Positions 8,863 to 18,032 are shown, counted from the stretch's first letter. The stretch is 64,000 bases of DNA from an uncultured Lachnospiraceae bacterium (GCA_947053345.1 CAMRSM010000012.1:1-64000), one strand, 5' to 3'. A program made the numbers and translations. The notes: a model not told the origin generated them from the letters alone.

Positions 8863-10257
8863 TCATTTCTTAAAATAATTCATCGCATTATTGTAACAGA
8901 TATCCTGCACAATCCCGCCGACAAATTCAACCTCATCCGGATATTCCCCTTCCTCGATCAGATTTCCCAACATATTGCAGAGAATCCTGCGGAAATACTC
9001 ATGACGTGTGTAAGAGAGGAAGCTGCGGCTGTCGGTCAGCATCCCGACAAATTTACTGATCAAGCCCACCTGCGAGAGAGCCATGAGCTGGCGCTCCATG
9101 CCGTCCTTCTGGTCGTTGAACCACCATGCCGAGCCAAACTGTATTTTGCCGACTGTCCCTCCCTGCTGGAAGCAGTTCATCAATGTCGCCAAGACCTCGT
9201 TATCCCTTGGATTCAGGCAATAGAGGATGGTCTTTGGCAGCTCATCGGTAGAATCGAGCGTATCAAGCAGCATAGAAAGCTTCTTCGCAAAAGTCTGATC
9301 CTCGATTGCATCAAAGCCCGTATCCGGACCGAGCAGTCCCATATTTCTTGAAGAATTGTTGCGCAGGGCACCAATATGGTACTGCTGCACCCAGTTCAGA
9401 CGCGCGTACTGCCTGCCGAGATGCACAAGGATATAGCCCTTGTACTGCTCGATCTCCGCACGGGTCAGGTCATCCCCCGCAAGCGCCTTCTTCACGATCT
9501 TATCCACCTGCTCCGCGGCGGCAGGCAGGAACATTACCATATCAAGCGCATGGTCGGAGCACACGCAGCCGACGCTGTCAAAATATTCGATGCGTTTGGT
9601 AAGCGCTTCGCAGAGGCTTTCAACGCCATCAATCCTTATTCCGGCAGCATCTGCGAGTTTCTCTATGTACGGCACATAGCCCGGCAGCTCAATATTGATC
9701 GCCTTGTCCGGGCGGAACGCCGGGCCAACCTCGACTCCAAAGCTTTTATCCTCCCCAAGCAGCTTGTGGAAATGCAGGTCATCAATCGGATCGTCCGTCG
9801 TAAAAAGCTTCTTTACATTGCTCATGGCAATCAGCTTGCGCGCAGTCAACGTCCGGAGTTTTTCGTTCGCGCGGTTGAAAATGGATTCCGCGGTCTTAGG
9901 CGAAAGAATCTCTTGAATGCCAAAATAGCGGCGCAGTTCCAAATGTGTCCAGTGGAAGATTGGATTTCCGATCGCATACGGCATCACTTCGGCATATTTT
10001 AAAAACTTCTCATAGTCACCCTTATCGCCTGTGATATAGCTCTCATCCACGCCCATCTCGCGCATCAGTCTCCATTTGTAGTGGTCGCCGCCAAGCCACG
10101 CTTCGGTAATCGAAGAAAATTTCTTGTCATTATAAATCTCCTCGACACTTAAATGACAGTGGAAATCAAAGATTGGCATGTCCTTTGCGTAATTGTCGTA
10201 AAGGGTCTGCGCTGTTTTGTTTTTGAGGACAAAATCCTCCCCCATGAATGTTTTCAT
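8863..10257 (-). CDS. uxaC: Glucuronate (uronate) isomerase
   Basis: A 464-residue UxaC, converting D-glucuronate to fructuronate and D-galacturonate to tagaturonate, the first cytoplasmic step of hexuronate catabolism. The N-terminal PIFDFHCHLSVEEI contains the metal-binding HCH motif of the amidohydrolase-like fold. Family blocks WLGGDHYKWRLMR, FTTDDPIDDLHFH, GCVCSDHALD and KFVGMLTDSRSFLSYTRHEYFRR are all present, and the length matches the family. The start is supported by AAGGAGG seven bases upstream. It is the most promoter-distal of the uronate genes, separated from uxaA by a decayed phosphatase, a GNAT and an unknown gene. It may therefore have its own promoter in the 227-base gap at 10258-10484. 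Confidence 0.96.
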   Translation of the reverse strand: MKTFMGEDFVLKNKTAQTLYDNYAKDMPIFDFHCHLSVEEIYNDKKFSSITEAWLGGDHYKWRLMREMGVDESYITGDKGDYEKFLKYAEVMPYAIGNPIFHWTHLELRRYFGIQEILSPKTAESIFNRANEKLRTLTARKLIAMSNVKKLFTTDDPIDDLHFHKLLGEDKSFGVEVGPAFRPDKAINIELPGYVPYIEKLADAAGIRIDGVESLCEALTKRIEYFDSVGCVCSDHALDMVMFLPAAAEQVDKIVKKALAGDDLTRAEIEQYKGYILVHLGRQYARLNWVQQYHIGALRNNSSRNMGLLGPDTGFDAIEDQTFAKKLSMLLDTLDSTDELPKTILYCLNPRDNEVLATLMNCFQQGGTVGKIQFGSAWWFNDQKDGMERQLMALSQVGLISKFVGMLTDSRSFLSYTRHEYFRRILCNMLGNLIEEGEYPDEVEFVGGIVQDICYNNAMNYFKK

Positions 10258-10484
10258 TGTCAGCCTCCTTGAATTAAAATAATTTTTTTATTTATTCTGA
10301 ACTTTTTAGTCTCTTACGGTTATTTGAGTATGTCAGGTGCATTATCGGCGAGAGTAATTCGGTTTCTTTGTCCATGCTGCTCTCTTTTACGCATTCGATG
10401 ATTTGCTTACAGATTTCATTTATCCGCTTTTTGTAAGATGATGGAATGGCTCAACTCATTTCCCGGTGCAACCAATGGATTATT

Positions 10485-11027
10485 TTACGAAAGGATGGCT
10501 AAGACATCCAGCGGCGTTTCAAGCTGCAAAAACTCCGTCTTTCTCTTTGAAGGCCGGTCTTTACCTTCTTTTAAACACCACACAGCCTGCCCGGCTGCCA
10601 TACCTGCCATTCGTGCAGCTTCCAATTCATCGCTCCCACCGTCACCGACATACAGACAGTCTCCGGCTTGTACATTCAGCTTTTCCAGGCACTTTTTATA
10701 TATGGCAAGGCCTGGCTTTTTAACCCTTTCATCGCAGGATAAACACACCGCGTCAAAATAAGGATACAAAACACTCTTCTTAATTACTATTGCTTCCTCT
10801 AAAAAGCAATTACTTATCAATCCGATCCGCAGCCCTTTTTCCTTTACCCCCCTTAACATCGGTATAATATCTTTATGCAAATGTCCAAACACCTCTTCAC
10901 GGTTACGGATACGCTTACCTACAATAAGGTTTCGTTTGGTTTCCGAATAGCAATTTCTTCCTCCACATCTGCATCCGATGCCATCTGTCTTACAAAATAA
11001 AAAGGGCTTCCAAGCCAGCTCCTCCCA
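10485..11027 (-). pseudogene. Decayed HAD-family phosphatase (5' truncated, frameshifted)
   Basis: The open part (GTG at 10892 to 10485, 135 residues) carries only the later HAD motifs: RIGLISNC (motif II region), ERVKKPGLAIYKKCLEKL (motif III lysine) and CLYVGDGGSDELEAARMAGM (motif IV). The essential first motif DxDxT is absent. Immediately upstream another frame reads FVRQMASDADVEEEIAIRK, which fits the missing cap region and then meets a stop. The in-frame sequence there has no good start. The best explanation is a frameshift near 10935-10945 plus loss of the first third, cut off where the upstream GNAT gene ends (11028). A short functional protein starting at the GTG is possible but would lack the nucleophile. 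Confidence 0.6.
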
Positions 11028-11669
11028 TTACGCTTGCCAGTCATGATCTGCCAAATAATCCTTTCTTGTAACCATCATATGAAGGATTCCATCCTCCACA
11101 CCCATTTCCTTAAAACCTGCCTTACGGTGGGTTTCCCACGCAGGCACCTCGTTCCGGGCAATCTCAAAATCATTGTGGACCCGGGATACATGACAATCAC
11201 AAAACGCATGGTCAAGCAAGCGCTTTAAGGCTGGAACGGCATAGCCTTTCCCCCGGAAAGGCGCAAAGATCACAATCCCCATATCCCACCAATCTTTTTC
11301 AGCAGTGTAATGGAAATTCACTTCACCAATCCACGCGCCGTCAGAACTTCGTCTGATATAGGCATAAAAACGGTCTGGTTCCCGGTCTTTCCAGTTCTCA
11401 TACCAATCTGCCCATTCTTTTTCCGGAAAGTCGATACAGCCGGTGTCCCGGTGGTATTCTTCACAGTCAATATCCCAACCGGCATTGTAAGACATGGTAT
11501 CAGGGTCGGACATCATACTCCGGCGGAACCAAAGTTCCTCAAGCCCGGGAATATACAATTCAATTTGTCCTGCAGTTTTTTTCCGCGGCTGCCCTATGCA
11601 TTCCTGATCATATTGCCGAATTTGAATTTTATTATCATACCGATGAAAAATCAAAAACATATCCCCCAT
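11028..11669 (-). CDS. GNAT family N-acetyltransferase
   Basis: A GNAT-type acetyltransferase: IGEVNFHY strand, DMGIVIFAPFRGKGYAVPALKRLLDHAF as the acetyl-CoA-binding A motif (RGKGYA), then IARNEVPAWETHRKAGFKEMG as the B motif. The conserved part begins around LYIPGLEELWFRRSMM, so the first 35 or so residues may be non-native. Possible starts are the ATG at 11669, which overlaps the upstream gene by 35 bases, or a TTG at 11558 preceded by AGGA nine bases upstream. The substrate is unknown. Together with the decayed HAD gene it interrupts the uronate genes. Confidence 0.75.
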   Translation of the reverse strand: MGDMFLIFHRYDNKIQIRQYDQECIGQPRKKTAGQIELYIPGLEELWFRRSMMSDPDTMSYNAGWDIDCEEYHRDTGCIDFPEKEWADWYENWKDREPDRFYAYIRRSSDGAWIGEVNFHYTAEKDWWDMGIVIFAPFRGKGYAVPALKRLLDHAFCDCHVSRVHNDFEIARNEVPAWETHRKAGFKEMGVEDGILHMMVTRKDYLADHDWQA

Positions 11670-12090
11670 AATTTGATTTTTTCCTGTCAAAGTAAGTCTT
11701 TATATCCGGCATCGGAAAACCAAATGTTTCACTTGCCCACTGGATGGCACTGGCAGTAAAACCTTCGATTTGAAGATAACAATCCGAAAAATGAATGCTT
11801 TTCAGGGCAATAACCAAACAGGAACCGTCCCCCACCCATTCACCCAAATATTTGCTTACCAGCCTTAAACCATTGCAAAAGTACACGAGTTCCTCCTCCG
11901 TCAATTTCTGGCTTTCCGGGTAGGAAAGCATGGAGTGAGAGTGAAAAAATATGTTGTCGGTTAATTGGATATATCCATTTCCGGCTTCAATCCCTGATAC
12001 TATTTTGTAGCCCGCTTCCAACCAGACGGCAATCCCCCACCGCCCTTTCAAAAGTTTGTATTTACTGCTTTTCCATATATATTCACACAT
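11635..12090 (-). CDS. Conserved hypothetical protein
   Basis: A 151-residue soluble protein with no signal peptide or membrane helix. It contains beta-rich segments such as GIAVWLEAGYKIVSG, DGSCLVIALKSIHFSDCYLQIEGF and a tryptophan-containing helix ASAIQWASETFGFPMP. I do not recognise the family. It ends inside the beginning of the downstream GNAT reading frame, suggesting tight coupling or that the GNAT start lies further in. Its place inside the uronate cluster is probably accidental. Confidence 0.6.
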   Translation of the reverse strand: MCEYIWKSSKYKLLKGRWGIAVWLEAGYKIVSGIEAGNGYIQLTDNIFFHSHSMLSYPESQKLTEEELVYFCNGLRLVSKYLGEWVGDGSCLVIALKSIHFSDCYLQIEGFTASAIQWASETFGFPMPDIKTYFDRKKSNYGGYVFDFSSV

Positions 12091-12225
12091 TCAAACCTCC
12101 GATGCTTTTCCCTTCAAAACGGGCACCACCGGCAAGTCCTGCTTCTCCTAGATTACCGCCCCTTCTGCCGAAAGCAGAGCCTTCCGATACGCAAAAATTT
12201 GTAATGTATGCTCAGCCTTTCCCGT

Positions 12226-13704
12226 TTACAGCGTCACTCCCGTCTTAAATATCGCGATATCCCGCGCACCCGCCCGCTCATTGGCAGTCTGCTTTCCGTT
12301 CACGGTTTCCACGACCAGATGGATTAGCTCCGTGAGCTTGTCCTCAAAGCTTTCGCCTGCCGCAATTTTGCCCGCGTCAAAATCAATCCAGTTCGGCTTG
12401 CGCTCCGCGAGGCCGGAATTTGTGGAAATCTTGATTGTCGGCACAAATCCGCCGAACGGCGTGCCGCGCCCCGTCGTAAACAGGATAATATGGCATCCCG
12501 CCGCAGCAAGGTTTGTAACCGCCACCATATCGTTGCCCGGTCCGTTTAACAGGTTCAGGCCGCGCGCCGTGAGCGCGTCCCCGTCAAAGAGCACGTCGCA
12601 GACCTCGCCGAAGCCGGATTTCTGCGTACAGCCGAGTGATTTGTCCTCCAGCGTCGTGATCCCACCCGCCTTGTTGCCCGGCGAGGGATTTTCATAAACC
12701 GGCTGGTCATGCTTCCGGTAATACTCTTTAAAGTTGTTAATGAGCCGCACGATCTTGCCGAAGGTTGCCTCGTCCTTCGCGCGGTCCATCAAAAGCTGTT
12801 CCGCCCCGAACATCTCCGGCACTTCAGTCAATACCGTTGTGCCGCCGATACCCGCGATATAGTCGGAGAACCGTCCGACGAGCGGATTCGCGGTAATGCC
12901 GGAAAGTCCGTCCGAGCCGCCGCATTTTAGACCGACCTTTAAACAGGAAATATCCCTCTCGGTGCGCACGTCGTCCTTCGCCGCTGTGTACAGTTCCTCC
13001 AAAAGCGCAACGCCTGCCGCGATCTCATCCCCGACCTCCTGCGCGACCAGAAAGCGCACACGCTCCTTGTCATACTCGCCCAGCGTTTCCTGAAAAACAT
13101 CCATGCGGTTATTCTCACAGCCGAGTCCCAGAACCAGCGCGCCGCCGCAGTTCGGATGCTTTGCCATCCGCTGCAGGGTCATTCGCGTCCGCTCATGGTC
13201 CTCGCCAATCTGCGAGCATCCGTAAGGGTGTGAGTAGGCGAAAACCCCGTCAATCCCGCGCAGCCCGCCATGTTTTTTCAAAAACTCCTCCGCGATCCGG
13301 CGCGCCTGGGCATTCACGCAGCCGACCATCGGGATCACCCAGAGCTCGTTTCGGATGCCGACCTCGCCGTTCTTCCGCTCATAGACGGAAACCATCCGGG
13401 ATCTTAAACCGGTCATCGGAACAATCTCCCTGCGGCGGTAGGAATACGCGAGCGTCCCCGAAAGGTTTGTGGACATATTGTGGCAATGGACGTGGCTGCC
13501 CGCCGCGATATCGGCGGTGGCGCGCCCGATGATCTCGTTATATTTGATGACCTCCTCTCCCCTTTTGATATCCCGCAGTGCAAATTTATGCCCTTTCTCA
13601 ATATCATCCAGAAGTGTGATGCCCTCCGCCGTCCCGCCCTTTTTCAGGGCTGCAAGCGCAACACCGACCGAGTCGGCAGGCGAAATTATCATTGTTTTTT
13701 TCAT
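12226..13704 (-). CDS. uxaA: Altronate dehydratase
   Basis: A 492-residue UxaA-family dehydratase that removes water from D-altronate to give 2-keto-3-deoxygluconate. The N-terminal SAF domain (about residues 1-75, with GHKFALRDIKRGEEVIKYNEIIGRA split by family spacing) is joined to the large catalytic part with GCVNAQARRIAEEF, YSHPYGCSQIGEDHERTR, HPNCGGALVLGLGCENN, LKCGGSDGLSGITANPLVG and the C-terminal NLLNGPGNDMVAVTNLAAAG and FTTGRGTPFG blocks. The length matches fused-type UxaA. The ATG at 13704 has only a weak GGAAA site. It lies downstream of uxaB with a gene of unknown function between them. The many cysteines in GCS/GCE motifs fit the iron-sulphur or metal centre known for the family. 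Confidence 0.95.
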   Translation of the reverse strand: MKKTMIISPADSVGVALAALKKGGTAEGITLLDDIEKGHKFALRDIKRGEEVIKYNEIIGRATADIAAGSHVHCHNMSTNLSGTLAYSYRRREIVPMTGLRSRMVSVYERKNGEVGIRNELWVIPMVGCVNAQARRIAEEFLKKHGGLRGIDGVFAYSHPYGCSQIGEDHERTRMTLQRMAKHPNCGGALVLGLGCENNRMDVFQETLGEYDKERVRFLVAQEVGDEIAAGVALLEELYTAAKDDVRTERDISCLKVGLKCGGSDGLSGITANPLVGRFSDYIAGIGGTTVLTEVPEMFGAEQLLMDRAKDEATFGKIVRLINNFKEYYRKHDQPVYENPSPGNKAGGITTLEDKSLGCTQKSGFGEVCDVLFDGDALTARGLNLLNGPGNDMVAVTNLAAAGCHIILFTTGRGTPFGGFVPTIKISTNSGLAERKPNWIDFDAGKIAAGESFEDKLTELIHLVVETVNGKQTANERAGARDIAIFKTGVTL

Positions 13705-13942
13705 ACGGTTTCCAATCTAAAATCATATTATTGAGGGTGGGTCTGAAAATTATTTCTGCCTGAGCGAACAGACCCCTCGGACCAAATGCACACCCCCCTG
13801 CAAACCGTGCCGGATGGTGAAAGCACGGAAGACTGCGCTGCATAAATTTGATGCGAAGATACATATAACCGTAGATCACATAAATCAGGGCGCGGGAACG
13901 ATCTTTCAGACATGCCCCTGGAAATATTATCAAAAAAATATG

Positions 13943-14506
13943 CTATCTTTCCATCGGTATGGAACACTCTGCCCAGTCCGGAATCCGTTCCGGATTTTTC
14001 AGCCACTCCAGCTGAAAGCCGGTGGAAGAATAACCGCGGCCGTTAAAGAAATACTCCTGCGGGAACACATCCTCGCCAATCCAGCGCAGTTTCTCTCCCG
14101 GTATTTTATAATCGAAACTCCAATTTTGCCAGAAACCCAGCACGGAATCACCGAACGGATTGTCATAATCAAGCCGGGCCAAAAACGGTCCTTCCGCAGC
14201 CCGCTCCTCCGGCGGAAGGGCGGCAAAAATGGGATTCTCTCCGCCCAGGCCGGCACGATACCCCATCAGCCATATGGTCAGGTTCATCAGATCATAAAAT
14301 CTCCCTGGCTCAGGCCAGCGCAAAAGAGTCCACTTTGCATCCTCCGGGAGGGCGGCAATTTGAAAAGAGAAGGGGATTCTGTCCTCCGCGGCACATATAC
14401 CTGGGTACTCCTCCAAAAGCTGAATTGCCTGCTCCACAGGACAGTTAATGATAGAGAAGCAGGTGTAGCCCGTCATGTCAAACGGGAAATCCGGTTGCTT
14501 GCCCAT
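13943..14506 (-). CDS. Hypothetical protein within the uronate cluster
   Basis: A 187-residue soluble protein, acidic and rich in aromatic residues, with blocks GYTCFSIINCPVEQAIQLLEEYPG, LTIWLMGYRAGLGGENPIFA and FLARLDYDNPFGDSVLGFWQNWSF (each given in parts). The start is supported by AGGAGT eight bases upstream of the ATG. I do not recognise the family. It lies between uxaB and uxaA on the same strand, so it may be transcribed with them, but the gaps on both sides exceed 150 bases and nothing in the sequence links it to uronate chemistry. Confidence 0.6.
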   Translation of the reverse strand: MGKQPDFPFDMTGYTCFSIINCPVEQAIQLLEEYPGICAAEDRIPFSFQIAALPEDAKWTLLRWPEPGRFYDLMNLTIWLMGYRAGLGGENPIFAALPPEERAAEGPFLARLDYDNPFGDSVLGFWQNWSFDYKIPGEKLRWIGEDVFPQEYFFNGRGYSSTGFQLEWLKNPERIPDWAECSIPMER

Positions 14507-14673
14507 AATATTTCACTCCTTATAAAAATTTTATTTTTGATATTTTAATCTTTCCAGATATCCCTTAAATCCATTTCTTCCGGAATACTTACCCGGAAGT
14601 AAAAATCATTGTCAAAAACATTATAGATCCAAAAAATTTTACCACACTCCCGACCGGAATAAAATACTGTTTT

Positions 14674-16113
14674 CTACGACGCGAGAAACGCCCGCAGCGC
14701 CGCCCGGCCTCCGTCCTTTACAATACTTTCGATATACCCCGCAACCTGTGCCGCATTGTCATCCGCCGCAAGACTCTGCTCCCACAGCGCCTGATTTTCG
14801 AGCACACGCTGCGCCATCGCCTTATAATCCCCGTCCGCCTCCCAGAGTTCTTTCCAGAATTCCAGATATTCCGGTGCATCGTTCAGCGCAATGTCCTCCT
14901 CTCCGCGCTTTCCGCGGTAAAACACGGTCAGCGACGCGAGCGAAAACAGGATATGCTTCGGCGATTTCCCGAATTTTGCGCGGTAGTCGTTGTAGGTTGG
15001 AAGCAGACGGGTTCTGAATTTCGTCGTGGAATTTAACGCGATTGACATCAGTTCATGGCGGATGAACGGGTTCATAAAACGCTCAATCACGCTTGACGCA
15101 AACGCATCCGTCTCGTCCTCCGGCAAGTCAATGGTCGGCCGGATCTCATCATTCAGCAGCTTTTGCACAAATTTCCCGACATCCGGATCGGCCACGCTCC
15201 CGCGCACCGTGTCAATCCCGCACAGGTACGCCGCCGGAACCATTGCGGTGTGCAAGCCGTTTAAGATTTTGACTTTGCGCTGCTTGTACGGCGTGATATC
15301 GTCCGCAAATATAACATTTAAGCCCGGTCGGTCCGCCGGGAGCTTCTCCTGCACGAACGGCTCCTTCTGCAGCACCCAGAGATGGAAAATCTCGCCTTTG
15401 ACAATGTTGTTGTCAGCAAAGCCCGTCTCCTCACAGATCTCCTTTGCAGTATCGCGCGGATAGCCCGGAACAATGCGGTCAACGAGCGTATTGGTAAAAT
15501 GATTCGCCGCCGTCATCCAGTTCACAAAACCCGCATCCATATTTCGGATCTTCGCAAGTTCCAGAAGAACCCGTTTCAGTTCCTCCCCGTTATGGTCGAT
15601 CAGCTCGCACGGGATAATGGCAAGCCCCTTTGCCATATCGCCCTGAAAGTGGTCATATCTCGCTTTTAAAAACGCCAGCAGCTTTCCCGGAAAACTTCTC
15701 GGACATACGGAAAAATCCGTATCAGAAACGTCGAGCGCAATGCCCGCCTCGGTCGTGTTTGAGATAATAATTTCCAAATCCCCGCTCTTTGCGTAGGAAA
15801 GAAATTTTTCATACTGCTCAAAAGGGTCGATGAAATCGCGCAGCACGTCGATGATGCGGCGGCTCTGCACCCTCTCCCCCCTGTCAATGCCCTCAAGACA
15901 GAGCGTATACAGACCATCCTGCACCGCAAGCTCCTTCACCCGTCCCGTCGCCCTCGGCTGCACCACTGCCACATCACAGCAGATTACCCCGGAATCGTTT
16001 AACTCCTGCAAAATCCAGTCTGCAAAGGCCCGCAGAAAATTCCCCTCACCGAACTGGAGGATTCTGACCGGCCTTTCTCCCGTTTTGAAATTGCTTCTGT
16101 TCAGCTGCTTCAT
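14674..16113 (-). CDS. uxaB: Tagaturonate reductase (altronate oxidoreductase)
   Basis: A 479-residue member of the mannitol/hexuronate dehydrogenase family, reducing tagaturonate to altronate with NADH. Visible are the Rossmann start RPVRILQFGEGNFLRAFADW, the segment IISNTTEAGIAL typical of UxaB, the substrate block NWMTAANHFTNTLVDRIVPGYP, the catalytic lysine region RKVKILNGLHTAMVPAAYLCG and FIRHELMSIALNSTTKFRTRLLP. I chose the ATG at 16113 because GGGAGGG lies just upstream; an open extension to 16152 has no conserved sequence. It sits between the TIM-barrel isomerase and the 187-residue unknown gene and likely belongs to the aldolase-isomerase-uxaB transcript. Confidence 0.94.
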   Translation of the reverse strand: MKQLNRSNFKTGERPVRILQFGEGNFLRAFADWILQELNDSGVICCDVAVVQPRATGRVKELAVQDGLYTLCLEGIDRGERVQSRRIIDVLRDFIDPFEQYEKFLSYAKSGDLEIIISNTTEAGIALDVSDTDFSVCPRSFPGKLLAFLKARYDHFQGDMAKGLAIIPCELIDHNGEELKRVLLELAKIRNMDAGFVNWMTAANHFTNTLVDRIVPGYPRDTAKEICEETGFADNNIVKGEIFHLWVLQKEPFVQEKLPADRPGLNVIFADDITPYKQRKVKILNGLHTAMVPAAYLCGIDTVRGSVADPDVGKFVQKLLNDEIRPTIDLPEDETDAFASSVIERFMNPFIRHELMSIALNSTTKFRTRLLPTYNDYRAKFGKSPKHILFSLASLTVFYRGKRGEEDIALNDAPEYLEFWKELWEADGDYKAMAQRVLENQALWEQSLAADDNAAQVAGYIESIVKDGGRAALRAFLAS

Positions 16114-16227
16114 ACTCCCTCCCGTTCTGCAGTACCGCCCACTCCTCCTCAACGGTGTTCGCCGTCATGGCAGGAACCGGGCTTCCGGCATCCTCCCGGA
16201 TTTTGCTGTTTTTTCGTTCCTCTTGCC

Positions 16228-17061
16228 CTACATCCGCTCCCTGATATACGTAGCCGCATCCGGAATATCCTCTCCCACCGTCTCCTCGAAGACAAGATTC
16301 GCGTCCGGGCACACTTTTTTGATCTCCGGCAGAATTCTCCCATAGTCAAAAATCCCTTTCCCGACACCGCACTGCTCCATCGAACCGTCACTTTTTATCA
16401 CACAGTCCTTGATATGGAAGATATGTATCCTGTCGCCGAAGGTCTGCAGCCCCTCGGCAAGGATATCATACCTTTTATCAATATTTGACTCGTCAAGATA
16501 ATTATACAAGTCAAAAATAATGCGGATATTGTCCCTTCCGATCTCCCGCACCGCACGCGCCAGACATTTCACGTCATAGCAGACATGGCCGAGCGCCCCT
16601 TCCATCCCGACATAAGCGTTATAATCCTGCGCATAGTCGCAGAGTCCGGAGAACGTGCGCACCACGGCTGCACGCGCCTCGTCCGTGCGGTTTTCCGGGT
16701 GGTAGATCCACGGGTCGCCGTTGCACGAACCCGTCTCGGAACCGACCGTGTCACAGCCGAAATCGTGCGCGAGCCGCAGATAATCCCGGAACACGGCAGC
16801 GCCGTTTTCTGCCTTTTCCCGATCCGGATGGACGCAGTTAAAATACGCCCCGATCAGCGGTACGCTTTTGCCCGCCGCTGCTAATACCGCCGCCGCTTTC
16901 CTTGCACGCGCGGCATCAACCGCCCCCGGCGCGTAAGCGACATCCGGCAGTACCTTGTAAGCGACCAGCTGCACACCGTCAAGCCCCAGCTCACAGAGGC
17001 GGGCCGCAATTTTATCCTCCCCCGCGACCCCGAGGTCATGGGCACGGATGAACAGCCGCAT
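16228..17061 (-). CDS. Sugar phosphate isomerase/epimerase-like TIM-barrel protein
   Basis: A 277-residue protein of the xylose isomerase-like/AP endonuclease family 2 fold. Candidate metal ligands appear in the expected order: E in VGMEGAL, D in IIFDLYNYLD, H in FHIKDC and E in LVFEETVGED. Proteins of this fold isomerise or epimerise sugars or sugar acids; the substrate here is not known. The start ATG overlaps the stop TAA of the upstream aldolase by one base (TAATG), which implies translational coupling and a shared role in uronate or KDG metabolism. The next gene downstream is uxaB. Confidence 0.85.
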   Translation of the reverse strand: MRLFIRAHDLGVAGEDKIAARLCELGLDGVQLVAYKVLPDVAYAPGAVDAARARKAAAVLAAAGKSVPLIGAYFNCVHPDREKAENGAAVFRDYLRLAHDFGCDTVGSETGSCNGDPWIYHPENRTDEARAAVVRTFSGLCDYAQDYNAYVGMEGALGHVCYDVKCLARAVREIGRDNIRIIFDLYNYLDESNIDKRYDILAEGLQTFGDRIHIFHIKDCVIKSDGSMEQCGVGKGIFDYGRILPEIKKVCPDANLVFEETVGEDIPDAATYIRERM

Positions 17062-18032
17062 TACTTTTTCTCCACAAGATGAACTGCAAAACCGCTAAAT
17101 TCATCCTTCAGATACGCGAATGTCATTCTTCCGTCCGCATCGTATTTTGCCGTCTCCATATCAACTGCGACACCTTTATGCCCAAGCTGGTAGACCGCGC
17201 GGCGCACGCTGTTCGTTGCCACCGCGATATGCCCCTTCGCACCCTTGTACGGCGTTTTCATACACTCGACATAGCTTCCCGCAAACACGCTGCTGTTCCC
17301 GACCTTCTGCTCCCAGCCGAACAATTTCGCAAAATCTGCGGTGGTTGCTTTTGCCTCGTCCTCGTCCCCGCAGTTTATGCCGATGTGCGCAACCGAGAAA
17401 CCGAGCATTTTGTTAACTGCCGCGCGGCAGAGCGCCGTAATCTCCTCCCATTTGCCCGCCTTGACAAGCGCATCCGGAACAATCCAGCTGCCCCCGCAGC
17501 AGACAATCTTCTTAAAGGAAAGGTAGGTGTTCAGGTTATTTTCATTGATGCCTCCTGTCGGCATGAACTTCATGGAGGAGTACGGAGCCGCAATCGCCTT
17601 GATGTAGGACAGACCGCCCGCCTGCTCCGCCGGGAAGAATTTTACAAAGTCAAGGCCGAGCTCCATCGCCTGCTCAATCTGGCTGCCGTTGGCAACCCCC
17701 GGCGTAAACGGAACCCCTTTGTCCAGACAATGCTTTACCACCGTCGGGTTCAGCCCCGGCGCAACGCAGAATTTTGCTCCCGCCGCAATTGCCTTGTCGC
17801 ACTGCTCGGTCGTGAGAACCGTGCCCGCCCCGACCAGCATATCCGGGTATGCCTGTACCATCTGCGAGATCACCTTGTCCGCGCCTGCCGCGCGGAATGT
17901 AACCTCGGCGCAGTGGATGCCGCCGTCATACAGCGCCTTCGCCAGATTTACCGCGTCGTCGGTATTCTCCAGCTTAATCACCGGGACAATGCCCGTGCAC
18001 TCCATCTGCTCTAAGAAATTTTTGTTGTCCAT
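17061..18032 (-). CDS. eda: KDPG/KHG aldolase fused to a VOC domain
   Basis: A 323-residue protein. Residues 1-205 form the class I aldolase that splits 2-keto-3-deoxy-6-phosphogluconate into pyruvate and glyceraldehyde 3-phosphate: E43 in AEVTFR, GAGTVLT, and the Schiff-base lysine K131 in FVKFFPAE, then MPTGGI. Residues 211-323 are an appended VOC (glyoxalase-like) domain (VAHIGINCGDEDEA ... GFAVHLVEKK). The ATG at 18032 is preceded by AGGAGGAGAGGAC. The reading frame runs on upstream to 18230, but that part looks non-coding. It is the first gene of the aldolase-isomerase-uxaB set. The role of the VOC domain is unknown, although such fusions occur in Firmicutes. Confidence 0.93.
   Translation of the reverse strand: MDNKNFLEQMECTGIVPVIKLENTDDAVNLAKALYDGGIHCAEVTFRAAGADKVISQMVQAYPDMLVGAGTVLTTEQCDKAIAAGAKFCVAPGLNPTVVKHCLDKGVPFTPGVANGSQIEQAMELGLDFVKFFPAEQAGGLSYIKAIAAPYSSMKFMPTGGINENNLNTYLSFKKIVCCGGSWIVPDALVKAGKWEEITALCRAAVNKMLGFSVAHIGINCGDEDEAKATTADFAKLFGWEQKVGNSSVFAGSYVECMKTPYKGAKGHIAVATNSVRRAVYQLGHKGVAVDMETAKYDADGRMTFAYLKDEFSGFAVHLVEKK

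Noticed and set aside
9376-10002. Plus-strand frame of about 200 residues opposite uxaC
   Set aside because: Lies wholly inside a well-conserved minus-strand gene and has no recognisable domain or ribosome binding site.
10373-10384. Third occurrence of atgctgctctc, the start of the 61840/62167 repeat
   Set aside because: Similarity ends after about 13 bases, so chance is sufficient.
10258-10484. Minus-strand reading ending in a segment vaguely like the C-terminus of a lanthipeptide dehydratase
   Set aside because: Only a short stretch, no start, and the resemblance is too weak; more likely the uxaC leader.
16192-16220. Sequence ending ctgttttttcgttcc like the end of the structured repeat
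   Set aside because: Only the terminal segment matches; neither the hairpin arms nor the loop motif is present.
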